Of a stretch of DNA of 64,000 bases, positions 13,801 through 21,900 are shown one piece after another. Position numbers and translations under genes: made by a program. Position 1 is the stretch's first letter. Each line of letters opens with the position of its first letter. The stretch is from Dendrolimus kikuchii (lineage: Eukaryota > Arthropoda > Insecta > Lepidoptera > Lasiocampidae): positions 23,533,887 to 23,597,886 of the forward strand of contig CM034392.1 in the NCBI GenBank assembly GCA_019925095.2. The letters run 5' to 3'. The notes below the pieces were generated by a model. It saw only the letters and a list, made by a program, of their open reading frames with translations, made no database searches and was not told where the DNA came from.

Positions 13801-16800
13801 ATATGTGTCAAATACCCAATTAAGTCGTTCCATTAAGGAACGTAGCGCCCCCTCTGCGAGACAGAGTCTATATTCTTTGGACTAGTATGGACTAGCAATA
13901 AAAAATTTCTACGGCATGTAACGACATAAATCATTTAAATCACAAACACTTACACTTCTCCAGAGTTGCTGTGCCAGGTTTTACTGCTATCTGAATATCT
14001 TGACGGTTGTCCATAGTGGGTTTTTGTACCCGAATAAGCGGTCTTGGTCCCGGAATAAACGCTCTTTGTTCCGGGATGAGCAGTTTTGGTGCCGGAATAC
14101 GTTTTTGTTCCGGAATAAGTCTTCGCTCCAGAATAACGCCTGGGGTAGCTAGATTTAGAAAACTGTTGGTTTCTTAGGTAAGCTGGTACGTATGCCGGGG
14201 CCTCGACGTCGGATTGGCTGTACCTAGTGAATGAAAGAATGAATAATGATAGCAACCCGTTTACTCGACATTTGCACATTCCATAAGACATTTGGGCTAC
14301 TACTACGACCGCGATTTTTCCCGTTCCACTTGGTTGCCGGCGTTACAATCGTAAACCCAAGTTAAATGGTTATTCGACCCACCTCCTGACATGGGTCGTT
14401 GTGAGCGTTGTGTGATTGAAAATGGTGAAGCCATTAGTGACGTTCTCGCCACGACCACAACGACCGCAGTCGCCTTGTGGAACCGCTAACTGAGCATTTT
14501 GGGCGTTGTGAGCTTACTAATGGAAAGCTCTGTAAATAATTATTTATAATAAATGATGGTTAATAGACGTGCAAAATGGCATGTAAAAAAAAGTGTTTTG
14601 GTGGTTTAATGGCTCGCCTTATTACAAGAACGTAGGGAACATTTTTTTTATTTATAAATATTTATAAAGATAAGTGTAACGTGCCATTGGAATTGACAGA
14701 ACACCGAAATCAGGCAAACTTACGATTGGGACGATAGTATCCGGCGATTTTGACGATACAGAAAGAATCATATTTTTTTCTAATAGCGACACACAACACA
14801 AAATAATACTAACATAACAAAGTATAGATAAAATTATACAGAAATTGTATGACGCAATTTGAAAACGACGTTGGCACTCAGCATTTTGCTGTGCCGAAAC
14901 ATAGTCCATCTGATCACACAGCGCAGACCTCCTAAATCACATATGGCATGCGACCCTTGTTAACCATTAAAAAAACAAATAATTATAATAGTGTTACAAG
15001 TTGGGCCACCTGCATACCTTGTCGCGAAAGCGACTATTTTTTTTATTTTTTTTATTGCGGGAGTTCAGCAGACAGGCAGAGGTCCCACTAGATGGAAAGC
15101 GGTTACCATCGCCTATGGACATTTGCAACACCAAAGCTGCTACAAATGCACTGCTGCTCTCTTAAGGGAGATTGGAACCTGGTCACTATTGCCAAAACAC
15201 AATTCAAGGTTGTTATGGCGGCATACTCTAGACCAGGGGTGGTAGCCATCCAGCCACCTGGTATAGACTATAACTTTAAACATCAAATGTCACCGGGACA
15301 TTAGAGAAACGTTATACTTCACTTTTGAATACCAACTTCAACGGACGGCTTTGTAATCTCCCAATAAATAAATTAGTTATTCTCAAGAAATTAGCGCCTA
15401 TGATTTCCCACTGCGAACTCTGGAAGCTCAAACATTCCTATTGTTACATACCGAAAAAGAAATGCTGCGCACCTTGCTTATTGCCCTTCCCGCATTCGGA
15501 GTCCTTTTGTTTGCTTTGTGTTTAAACTTTAGAAACAATAAAAAAAAACGTGTGCGTCTCGGGATGCCCGACAGAAGTGATAACTTAAACTAATCAAGTT
15601 GAACTATTTAATGTTGAAATTGTTTAACTTAGAAAAGCTTAGGTTATTACTTAAATTTTATGTATATAGCGCGTGGGTTAGAGTGAGAGAGGAGGAGCCT
15701 GCTTACCGCTGCCGTAAGCGTGAGAGAAAGGGAAGCCAGACAGACTGGCGCCGTAACGCGTTACGTAACGAACCGATTTACCCTCCTATAAGAAGTTATC
15801 ACTTCAAAAACCTACAAGTACCAAAGATACTTTTTTATTTATTTATTGCAGGAGTTCAGCAGACAGGCAGACGGCCCACTGGATGCAAAGTGGTTACCAT
15901 CACCTATGGACATTTGCAACACCAAAGGTGCTACAAATGCTGCCCTGATGCTCTCTTAAGTGAGTCTAGAACCTGGTCACTAATGCCGGAACACAACTCA
16001 AAGTTGTTATAGCGGCATGCTCGAGAGCAGGGGTGGTAGCCATCCAGTCGGGCAAATGCCCTACAACCTGGCTGTGGGTTGTTATGTCGCCTCTTACGAC
16101 AGGCCGCCCGGCCGCAGGAAATTGTATTCTTTCTCCTTTCCTGCACGGATAACGGATGTAGTAATAGTAGCATTTTTATTGTAGTGTAGGTTCGCGTTTG
16201 ACCATGATCTCATCTGATACTAGATGTAGATATGCGGAGCACGCTTACCTAGAAAGTATCTATTCACACGGGTCTTGAAGACACCCAAGTTGTATCGGAA
16301 AAAACAGACTCCGGCAATGAGTTCCACTCTTTTGCGGTACACATAATAAAGGTGGACGTGAAACGCTTCGTTCGTATAGGTGTCATGTCCACCATATAGC
16401 CGGTGCCGCATGCCAGTGAGTCTGATTGTCCGATGGCGGAAGGGAGACGGTGGGATCAGATTGAAGAGCTCCTATGCACACTCTCTAAAGTATATCCGAT
16501 AGAAAACCGACAGGCTGCTACCTTACATCGATGCTAAAGACTGAATTTTGTCACTGAATAGTCACTAATATTTGTCACATCATTGTCTATCAGCTTCTTG
16601 GGTCTCCCCTAAATCGACTCTAGTGCCTCGAGTTGGTATTTCGCTGACCCAATCCAAAGGTGAGAACAGTACTCCTTGCATGCCCCTGGCCCCTGGTGTA
16701 GAGTATGCCGCCATTCAAGCTTGAGTTATGTTCCGGCATTACTGCAGTTCCCGCTTCGAGGCGGGCAGTATATAGGTACAATTGGATAACCACATTGTAT

Positions 16801-18089
16801 CACATGGGCTATCAGCCTCCATGCTATATTTCAGCAATAAAAAAATGGACATTTACGTGCTATCATTCTGTATAAAGTCCGTTAGTCATAAGTAGCTTTA
16901 TGTTATGCTTAACTTACCGTATTATTATTAAGATAATAATATGCTCACCATAGACAATATATTAATCGTCTAAGATGCTCAAGAATTTTTTAATTGATTT
17001 AATTTATTCTTTAATCATTCTTTATTAATAATAATAATAATTCTTTATTGAAGTTTCTGCGTTAACTTTAGAATTCATTGGTGGTGGGTATTTGTATCAG
17101 AAGATTCCACATTCACATTATGACAAACAACTGCTACCAGAAATTTATATATATATTACAAGGAAACAAAATTTTGAGCGTTGTGTGCTTGATTTTTAAA
17201 TATGTGCATCGAGTATTAGAAAGGAATTAATCAATTAATTAATTCTATTTTATTAGAGTATGCTACCTAGACGAACTTTTTGATAACCACCAGTTTTTAT
17301 TCTTTACTCTACTGACATATTTCATTTTTCTAGGAGTTTTTGGCGGGAACTGAAAGGAGATGTTGTGCTGTGCAGTTTTATTTTCTAAAAATGTGTAAAA
17401 TTACTCTAAAATGAACAATAGTTGTGGGATATTGATAGTTTTTGAGTAGTAATTATGTGTTTTGTGAGAAATGTGAACTGTATAGTCAAATGTGGCCTTT
17501 TGAGTTGTCACAAGAACTCCGTTGAATGGCACTAGCTGATTACCTACAGTTCAGCTGTGCTACACATAGGCTTAAAAAAATGAAGAAACTATATTGTAAA
17601 CTAAGATCTGGCTTAAAGGCCTAGCTGCCAAGCCATAAACTTAAATAAAATAAATTTAATTTTTCTATATATTCCTCTTTCATATTTTTTTCTTTACTTA
17701 CCGTGTCAATATAATTTTTATCGCAAAGTAGTCATAAGTAGCTTTATGTTATGCTTAACTTACAATACATTAAGGTGTAGGTACGGTAAGTTAAGCGTAA
17801 CATAATTAAGCGGTACGATGTGAGCATATTATAATTAAGGTTATAATATGCCCATCTTAGACCATACATTATTCGTCTAAGATGCTCACGTATATATTCG
17901 AACTTACATCATAGGAACGACAGGCGTGTGTGTTATTCTCTAAGCCACTAAAACTTCTTAATTTAGCAATACATACCCATAACTGTCGGAATGACCACCA
18001 TATTGACTGCCTGGTTGTCCTGTTACTCCATACCCAGCATTGGCAAAATAAACCCCGATCAATAAAATCAAAGCTTGTACTATTAACAT
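1601..18089 (-). CDS. Secreted EGF/CCP/vWD-domain protein, 5' eight exons
   Basis: Exons in transcription order: 18089-17977, 14223-13954, 12847-12804, 9046-8887, 7063-6840, 5706-5515, 4119-4076, 1830-1601. All have AG acceptors and GT donors (mostly GTAAGT/GTATGT) and the phases join (2,2,1,2,1,1,0,2), giving 425 codons before the gene leaves the window. The start codon precedes a hydrophobic signal peptide (MLIVQALILLIGVYFANAG). Next come a low-complexity region with YSGTKT repeats, an EGF (six Cys), a CCP/sushi module, a second EGF (CLNGGICLGVNTCQC), another Cys-rich CCP-like module, a Ser/Thr-rich linker, and the opening of a von Willebrand D domain (CLTWAGVHYKTFDG). By family analogy this is an extracellular matrix, haemolymph or cuticle-surface multidomain protein, like vWD/EGF-domain proteins; its exact orthologue and role are not recognised. 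Introns carry many LINE and SINE pieces. Confidence 0.85.
1853..2369 (+). mobile_element. LINE-A 3' end (RT C-terminal part), 5'-truncated
   Basis: An open frame of about 165 codons matches the C-terminal end of a non-LTR retrotransposon reverse transcriptase (YGCKSWVWKREHE, RKICGVTLADRVRNTEVR, then a basic GRPRHTFHDQIDRVL segment). The stop is followed directly by a TATG microsatellite tail. Near-identical shorter copies occur at 4838-4903, 9797-10163, 20229-20495, 26884-27107 (plus) and 27143-27480 (minus), all sharing the 3' end and differing in 5' truncation, as target-primed reverse transcription produces. An RTE-type clade is likely but not proven. The copy begins about 22 bp from the splice acceptor of vWD-gene exon 8. 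Confidence 0.8.
2370..3572. other. Intronic stretch with a perfect hairpin
   Basis: No gene is seen. Positions 3313-3349 form a perfect 16-bp inverted repeat around a 5-nt loop (GTTTGGGAAGTCAAAG and its complement). The rest is AT-rich intron. Confidence 0.5.
3573..3872 (+). mobile_element. tRNA-derived SINE (family SINE-A)
   Basis: The 5' part looks like a tRNA gene, with an A-box-like TAGCGTAATGG and a B box GGGTTCAATCC, as expected for an internal RNA polymerase III promoter. The body ends in CCCAGCAGTGGGACATTTAT followed by an AT tail. Reverse-strand copies lie at 12505-12776 and 32697-32998. Confidence 0.75.
4200..4345. repeat. Fragment of a common lepidopteran repeat
   Basis: Contains TTTCACGGAAAAACGATTGG and a downstream segment also seen, diverged, at 48480-48660 and 58840-59000. 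The three share the order: cleavage-like TTCACG, ACTGGACCGATTT-like core, then GGATACTTTTCAT. Class is not determined. Confidence 0.4.
4366..4492. mobile_element. Penelope-like element terminal-repeat remnant (hairpin)
   Basis: Both arms of the inverted terminal repeat of the Penelope-like element at 34402-35193 are present here in degenerate form, with only a short centre containing GTGGCCGAAACGTCGG. The shared outer flank TTTTCGCGACT also precedes both copies, so it is probably part of the element. Confidence 0.6.
4838..4903 (+). mobile_element. LINE-A 3' tip, interrupted in its TATG tail
   Basis: The last about 65 bp of LINE-A including the GGCGTGAAGTTATGTATG end. The TATG tail is interrupted by a second LINE fragment and resumes at 5331-5343. 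Confidence 0.8.
4904..5330 (-). mobile_element. LINE-B fragment (RT C-terminal end), nested
   Basis: On the minus strand an open frame reads LTYGAETWSLTAG, then AMERAMLGVSLMDKIRNEDI, WQWAGHVCRRTDGRW and ARWTEDLYKIAGRRW. This is the C-terminal end of an RTE/BovB-type reverse transcriptase, distinct from LINE-A. It sits inside the TATG tail of the LINE-A tip. Confidence 0.8.
5515..5706 (-). CDS. vWD-gene exon 6: Cys-rich CCP-like module
   Basis: Phase 1 in, phase 1 out. Six cysteines in SNVCDVRKLAF...GGYSCFGDAEKFSC...LTC...YTCLYSTG...PHC are spaced like a sushi/CCP or related extracellular module. It lies between the second EGF exon and the 44-nt exon 7 (4076-4119). Confidence 0.8.
5986..6088. 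repeat. Four-copy 25-26 bp tandem repeat
   Basis: Units of the form AACGNACAAGTGGAAAAACGAATCGC occur four times in a row with a few substitutions. It is intronic and I see no coding role. Confidence 0.75.
6430..6770 (+). mobile_element. RTE-type LINE remnant
   Basis: Frame-broken plus-strand pieces read ILKHFG, then VTGKVEGKRPRGRPPNRCID and NRSRWRRAI. This is the C-terminal Arg/Gly-rich segment typical of RTE-type endonuclease/reverse transcriptases. Several frameshifts show it is dead. Confidence 0.6.
6840..7063 (-). CDS. vWD-gene exon 5: CCP second half and EGF
   Basis: Phase 2 in, phase 1 out, 74 whole codons. The first part (CTISCMEGYKF, IKCVNGEWKP, LPDC) completes the sushi domain begun in exon 4. 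The second part is a textbook EGF (CEPPCLNGGICLGVNTCQC, then PADYRGPQC). The acceptor is TTTAAG. Confidence 0.88.
7100..7275 (+). mobile_element. RTE-type LINE remnant
   Basis: The plus frame reads WKSRDRKRCRGRQYKRWEDD followed by a diverged C-terminal end. It begins within about 40 bp of the splice acceptor of vWD-gene exon 5. Confidence 0.6.
7276..8065. other. Intron, nothing recognised
   Basis: AT-rich intronic sequence without splice-flanked open frames or repeats that recur in the window. Confidence 0.4.
8066..8790 (+). repeat. Repeat starting GGCCCGCCCCGGCTTCGCAC
   Basis: The GC-rich start and the end, with paired motifs about 'not significantly different' positions in other lepidopteran repeats, mark an old interspersed element. 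It has no coding frame here. Assignment rests on the characteristic start and on the AT-rich tail near 8760. Confidence 0.4.
8887..9046 (-). CDS. vWD-gene exon 4: first EGF and CCP first half
   Basis: Phase 1 in, phase 2 out, 52 codons. CDIECKNNGICIDRNTCFC plus PANYYGLHC is a six-cysteine EGF. It is followed by CLTYPPMPMNSRRQC, the start of a sushi domain that exon 5 completes. Confidence 0.88.
9106..9170. repeat. Palindromic MITE core (MITE-2 family)
   Basis: Inverted repeat with GGCTTCTTTAAGAACCATAA at the centre and GAGTTAG...CTAACTC at the ends. Related to the palindrome at 52863-52956 and to the tandem array at 42434-43006. Confidence 0.6.
9366..9660 (+). repeat. SINE-like repeat C, diverged copy
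   Basis: Matches the roughly 310-bp repeat that begins CGTGCAGGAACGGAGAAAG and ends GGGCCGTCTGCCTGTCTGC...CAATAAAA. A short TATG-type insertion lies near 9500. No tRNA-like head is visible in this family. Confidence 0.65.
9797..10163 (+). mobile_element. LINE-A 3' end, 5'-truncated
   Basis: Nearly identical to 2015-2369, with intact frame to the common stop and a TATGTATG tail. High identity between copies suggests recent activity. Confidence 0.8.
10165..10865. mobile_element. pogo/Tc1-like MITE remnant with nested repeat C
   Basis: Repeated CCTCTATAAGTCGAAA-type motifs, and a right end whose complement reads CAGTCAAACCTCTATGAG, resemble termini of pogo-like elements. It is interrupted at 10464-10779 by a SINE-like repeat C. 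Class assignment is inference from the terminal sequence. Confidence 0.5.
10464..10779 (+). repeat. SINE-like repeat C, near full length
   Basis: Runs from CGCGCAGGAACGGAGAAAG to CTCCTGCAATAAAAAAATAA. Other copies: 11876-12187 (-), 15038-15255 (-), 15826-16153 (-), 27577-27888 (-), 43078-43768 (-, split), 49911-50216 (+), 51088-51402 (-), 59701-60492 (+, split), and a partial at 16688-16845. Confidence 0.8.
10866..11529. other. Intron, nothing recognised
   Basis: AT-rich intronic sequence with no exon or clear repeat. Confidence 0.4.
11530..11790 (+). repeat. Interspersed repeat fragment
   Basis: GC-richer segment from AGCTGTCCCGGCAGACGTTG to about TACGACTTG, with wording typical of old lepidopteran repeats (TTGGTTAAAATCAGTCAAG). 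No coding frame. Confidence 0.4.
11876..12187 (-). repeat. SINE-like repeat C
   Basis: Near full-length reverse-strand copy, with the poly(A)-type end at the left (TTTTTTTTATCGCAGGAG) and the GCACGGGTAG head at the right. Confidence 0.8.
12505..12776 (-). mobile_element. tRNA-derived SINE-A, reverse strand
   Basis: Complement of the family at 3573-3872: CCCACTGCTGGGCTCGGGC at the left and a degenerate tRNA head at the right (B box altered). It lies just downstream, on the transcript, of the 44-nt exon 12847-12804. Confidence 0.7.
13276..13450. repeat. Repeat with GCCCGCGACTTCGTCCACG start
   Basis: This start also occurs at 28232, 40620 and 47080 (with GATTTCGTCCATGTGG), marking a frequent short element. 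Here it contains TTCCCGCGG motifs in both orientations. Confidence 0.5.
13954..14223 (-). CDS. vWD-gene exon 2: YSGTKT repeat region
   Basis: Phase 2 in, phase 2 out (GTGTAAGT donor; an in-frame stop follows at once if it is not spliced). It encodes a Tyr/Ser/Gly/Thr/Lys-rich stretch in which YSGTKT and variants (YSGAKT, HPGTKS, YSGTKTAYSGTKTHYG) recur about seven times. This suggests a disordered, possibly cross-linkable or glycosylated spacer between signal peptide and EGF domain. Confidence 0.85.
14295..14532. mobile_element. MITE-1 copy, internally deleted
   Basis: Matches the family at 39993-40256 (termini GGCTACGTTCCATTAGGGAC and CAGGGCGTTCCATTAGTAGC) but its left end is collapsed (GGCTACTACTACGACCGCG). 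Confidence 0.7.
14660..14935. repeat. Unclassified repeat sharing a motif with 60330-60380
   Basis: AAACTTACGATTGGGACGAT and GGCGATTTTGACGA recur, in the same order, near 60340. Possibly part of a non-autonomous DNA transposon. Confidence 0.5.
15038..15255 (-). repeat. SINE-like repeat C, truncated
   Basis: The copy runs from the TTATTGCGGGAGTTCAGCAG end to GGTGGTAGCCATCCAG and then stops abruptly. Confidence 0.75.
15444..15530 (+). mobile_element. LTR-1 5' fragment
   Basis: Begins TGTTACATACCGAAAAAG and continues with TTGCCCTTCCCGCATTCGGA as in the solo LTR at 713. Only the first about 85 bp remain. Confidence 0.65.
15826..16153 (-). repeat. SINE-like repeat C
   Basis: Near full-length reverse copy ending in CCTGCACGGATAACG. 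Confidence 0.8.
16200..16420 (-). mobile_element. LINE ORF2 C-terminal fragment
   Basis: The minus frame contains YVYRKRVELIAGVCFFRYN followed by LGVFKTRVNRYFLGKRAP. This resembles the end of jockey/CR1/R1-type reverse transcriptases, where an 'LW..LP.' block precedes an 'F+..VNR.L' block. Similarity is by pattern only. Confidence 0.45.
16688..16845 (+). repeat. SINE-like repeat, diverged partial copy
   Basis: Shares GGTGTAGAGTATGCCGCCAT and TTCCGGCATTA with repeat C and ends in CAGCAATAAAAAAATGG. Confidence 0.5.
16846..17334. other. Intron, nothing recognised
   Basis: AT-rich. A short ATA-trinucleotide run lies near 17025. Confidence 0.4.
17335..17655 (+). repeat. Repeat D, about 320 bp
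   Basis: Nearly identical in reverse orientation to 28605-28926. It ends GCCAAGCCATAAACTTAAAT followed by an A-rich tail, so it is a retrotransposed element or a LINE 3' end. The 3' tip recurs at 56619-56672. Confidence 0.75.
17977..18089 (-). CDS. vWD-gene exon 1: start codon and signal peptide
   Basis: The ATG at 18089-18087 opens a 37-codon exon ending in phase 2 at GGTATGT. A hydrophobic core (LIVQALILLIGVYFA) and a likely cleavage after Ala-Asn-Ala mark a secretory signal. No upstream in-frame ATG is needed. Confidence 0.88.
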
Positions 18090-18392
18090 TTTGGACAGTT
18101 AAGAATCCATTTATATATTAATACACCAGTTGTCGCTAAGAGAAGCAAAACCGGACTGAATCCTGAATTATTTTAATCTCCGTTTTATAAAATCACGGAG
18201 TCCATGTAATAATAACCAACATCATCCTTTTGATAAGCAGTATTATCTATGAACACAGGATGCTTAACATAAATAAATCCTTTGTTGTTCGATTTAAAAA
18301 AAAAACTGTCAAATTGTTCGCGCCATTTCTAATCGAATTTTCTTTTGATCATCACGAGACAATTGAGATTAAAAAACATCTTTTTATTTAAA
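18090..18392. promoter_or_regulatory. Putative bidirectional promoter between divergent genes
   Basis: About 300 bp separate the minus-strand ATG at 18089 from a plus-strand ATG at 18393 that opens a splice-ready exon. No clear TATA box is seen for either direction. The region is inferred to hold both 5' UTRs and the shared promoter. Confidence 0.4.
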
Positions 18393-21300
18393 ATGCCACG
18401 AACTAAATGCAAAAGGTTGTCTAATTTAGAAAGAAAGGTAATTTTTTAAAGTATTTCATAATTACCCTCGCCATATTTGTCCAATATTCCATTGTTGCAG
18501 TGCTTGGGGCGGGGTATAGGGCACGTTTATTTATTATGAACTATGATGAACAAAATCCGAACTTTTTTATTATAGTTTAGAAGGCTAATATAATACTTAT
18601 GTATTGTGTAAATTTTTAGCTTTTGTCATCTTTCTACCTCCACATTGTTCGCTATGGGCAGGGCGCTCATCCTCACATTCCTGAGCCCCTTCGCTCGTTA
18701 TAGGGTTTCTCTGGTCAATAGGCGACGGTAGCCTTCGACGCGCTGTCAGTCTGCCTGCTGTACATACTTCAGTTCTACTTTTAAAAAACTAGTAGATATT
18801 TAATAAGTATTAGGGGCAACAGGGGCAATGGCGCTAACTGGGTAATGCCATTCACAAGTATAACTTGGCAAACTCAGTAGGTTGGATTACGGGACACAGG
18901 TTAAAGCGTGGGAGGTATGATGCGAGAGCAAACAGTAATTATTTCAAAAATACACTAGCAACAAGAGGAAGAGAAATACATCTGTTTGTTTTCAGTCCCG
19001 CTAGCAAAATTGTTGGCTGAACGTTTTTACTAGTAACTTCAATATTTGTTTTTTTTATTGTTACTGCTATTCATTTAATAATTATTTGTTGTATTTCGCA
19101 ATCACTATTTGTTGTAGTTGTCATACAAATAGGTTCTGGCGTGAATATGCTTTCACATGAGCAGTATTACCCGTAGTCGGGTGAAAGTGCCCAAAACGCC
19201 TACCTTAATATTTTTCTAATTACTGATTATTAAAGATAGTTTCATACGTTTCGTGTCAAAGTAGTGATTACTGAATAAATGAACAACTGTATTATTTTAT
19301 CCAACTTTTAATATAAACTTATTATAGAATAAATATAAAAGGTTTTCCTTAAGCGAAGAGCATTACCCCTACTTCCCCTAAGGCAATTTTTTTTTCGGGA
19401 AGCTATAGATAGAGGCAAACGACCCAGCTCATAGAAAATGGCTACCATTGCCTTTAAACGTTTGCAACACCAATGATGAATAGATATAGTATACTAGGTA
19501 CGATATAGAAAAAATAGAAGTATAAGAGACTGCGTCCCTCTGTGTATTTCACCACCTGTATGACGGGCAGTGTTCCGAGGACGCCAGCGCCTCACTTTTA
19601 CAACCGTACCGCTCGCCAGCGACGGGATATTCATCCCCATTTCCTTGAGCTCCCACGCAACGGTTTTATAGAACATTTATTCCGTGTACAACAATGATCT
19701 GTAGGGAACTTCCCGTCGCGGTTTTCCCTTTGCGCTATGACATTGGGTTTTTCTAAGAAGGGCGTTATAAAATTTCTTATTGGTCGGCTACGCGTTGGCG
19801 ACACTCTTAGTGCTACAAACGTCTATAGGAGAAGGTAACAACGTTCCATCAGGTGGGCCGCCTGCCTGTTTGCCTGCTTCAGGCGATAAATAAAACAAAT
19901 CGCGAAATTTTAACTTTTCGCTATTCTCGATGTATGAACTCTGGCCTTGCTAATCTTTGATTTTGTTCCATAAAGAAACAGAAAATAGATGCTAGACTTA
20001 TGGAAATACATTGGAAAGTCGATGAACATATTTCCAAAAATAAACCCATAACCGAAATTAAAGCAGAATCTTATTTGCAAGAAATGACATGCTATAAGAA
20101 TATATGCTGTCGCGACCCAAGGTCTATGCAGGCGAGTGTCATTTTATTTCTACTATGCAACTAACTATATAAAATTAAATGGTCCGTCTGTGATTCAAAT
20201 CCAAAATTTTTATTCAAAATAAGTTCCAAGAATGACTAAACAGATATACAATGCAAAAGTGGATGGATGCAGTAGTCGTGGAAGGCCACGACACACCTTC
20301 CATGATCAAATTGATCGTGTACTAGCAGAAGGTGATGTCAGGAGCCTTAAGAACAGACGAGCTTGCATGACAAGAGTTATGAATGTCAAAGAGGCAAGTG
20401 AGGTGTGTAAGAATAAGCCTAAATGGCACTCTGTTGTTCGTGCCTACCCCGCAAGGGAACTGGGCTGAAGTTATGTAAGTATGTATGTATGTAAGTTCCA
20501 CTGGGGGACACTTTTTGAAGGTCAATACATATAAGTCAAAATTTAAATCTACTTCCTATTATATGTACACACTGCTTCGCAACGCGTCATCACTGTTTAA
20601 AGGAAACGAAGCGGCAAGAAACTCACCAGCAACAGGTCTAGTAAAAAAAAAATCATCATAAATATTTATCAATATCAGGCTCTTTTTTTTAAATACGTAT
20701 AGGTAGAAGTTGTAAAATTTGTTTTTACGAAATTTACCATGCAAGGAATCGAACTCAAAGCCTCTGCGTAGTAGTGAGTTCGGCCCGCAAAGGCTTCGCC
20801 CGCTTAACCACACAGGACTTCAAAAATTTGCCTTTAATAGACTCCGAAACGGCCGAACTGATTTCAATGAAAATTGAATTATAACAAGAACTATATCTTA
20901 AATTTTAGTTTCTGATTTTGATATCTTGTAGGGTTTATAAGACATGAATATAAAGGTACTACTAATCTTTTAAAGTGTCTCGTTCATTTCAACTTTATTA
21001 AAAAAACACTCGATATGTTAAACAAACTTGGCCCGTATTTTAAATCAATTTAGTCCCCCTAAATTGTTTTGTGTCTGGGCCATGAAAGAAGTCCCACAGA
21101 CGGAGCTGGAATAGTCGTATTTAATCCTGCCAGAGTAATTATTTGCTAATCCATAAAACGATGTAATTAATTTGTGAATAATACAAGCGTTTGAGATCTT
21201 GGATATCATGTAGCAGCAGTGCTAGCCAAGAGAAGTAAAACGAGCCCAAACACGACGGGTCTATCCTGTTTAGTACAGTAGTTCCTATGGCCACCTTCCG

Positions 21301-21801
21301 ACTCCATCATCACATCAGCTCCATGGTACCATATTATTGCATTGTCACGCGATATACATATGCGTGCAAAATTTCAGCTCGATCGGAAACCGGGAAGTTG
21401 GTCAAATTTAACTTACAAGATTCCACCCGAACTTACAGACATACATACATGGGTACATCCATTGCAAGTTAAATAAAAGCTTGTAATAAAACAAAATATT
21501 TCAAAGCTTTAAATTATTATTGAAGTGAAACTTTCTTAGAATCGTTGTGATTTGAAAGTCAATGAAACGAAAAAGCGACACTAAAAAGAGATAAAAATAT
21601 AAATCTATAGGACTAACTCTGCGAGAGAATGGGATACGAGTTTTACATTGTGCAGCACAGATTAGAGAGTCAATAAGACCGATGATTAAACATAGGTCCA
21701 ATTTGGACCGAAATAAGACTAAAACAGTTAAAATGGAACGTGATACTTAAGAAGTTTATTTTGAATTATAATAATAAAATGTTGACGGATGTAGGCTAAT
21801 G

Positions 21802-21900
<99 letters not shown>

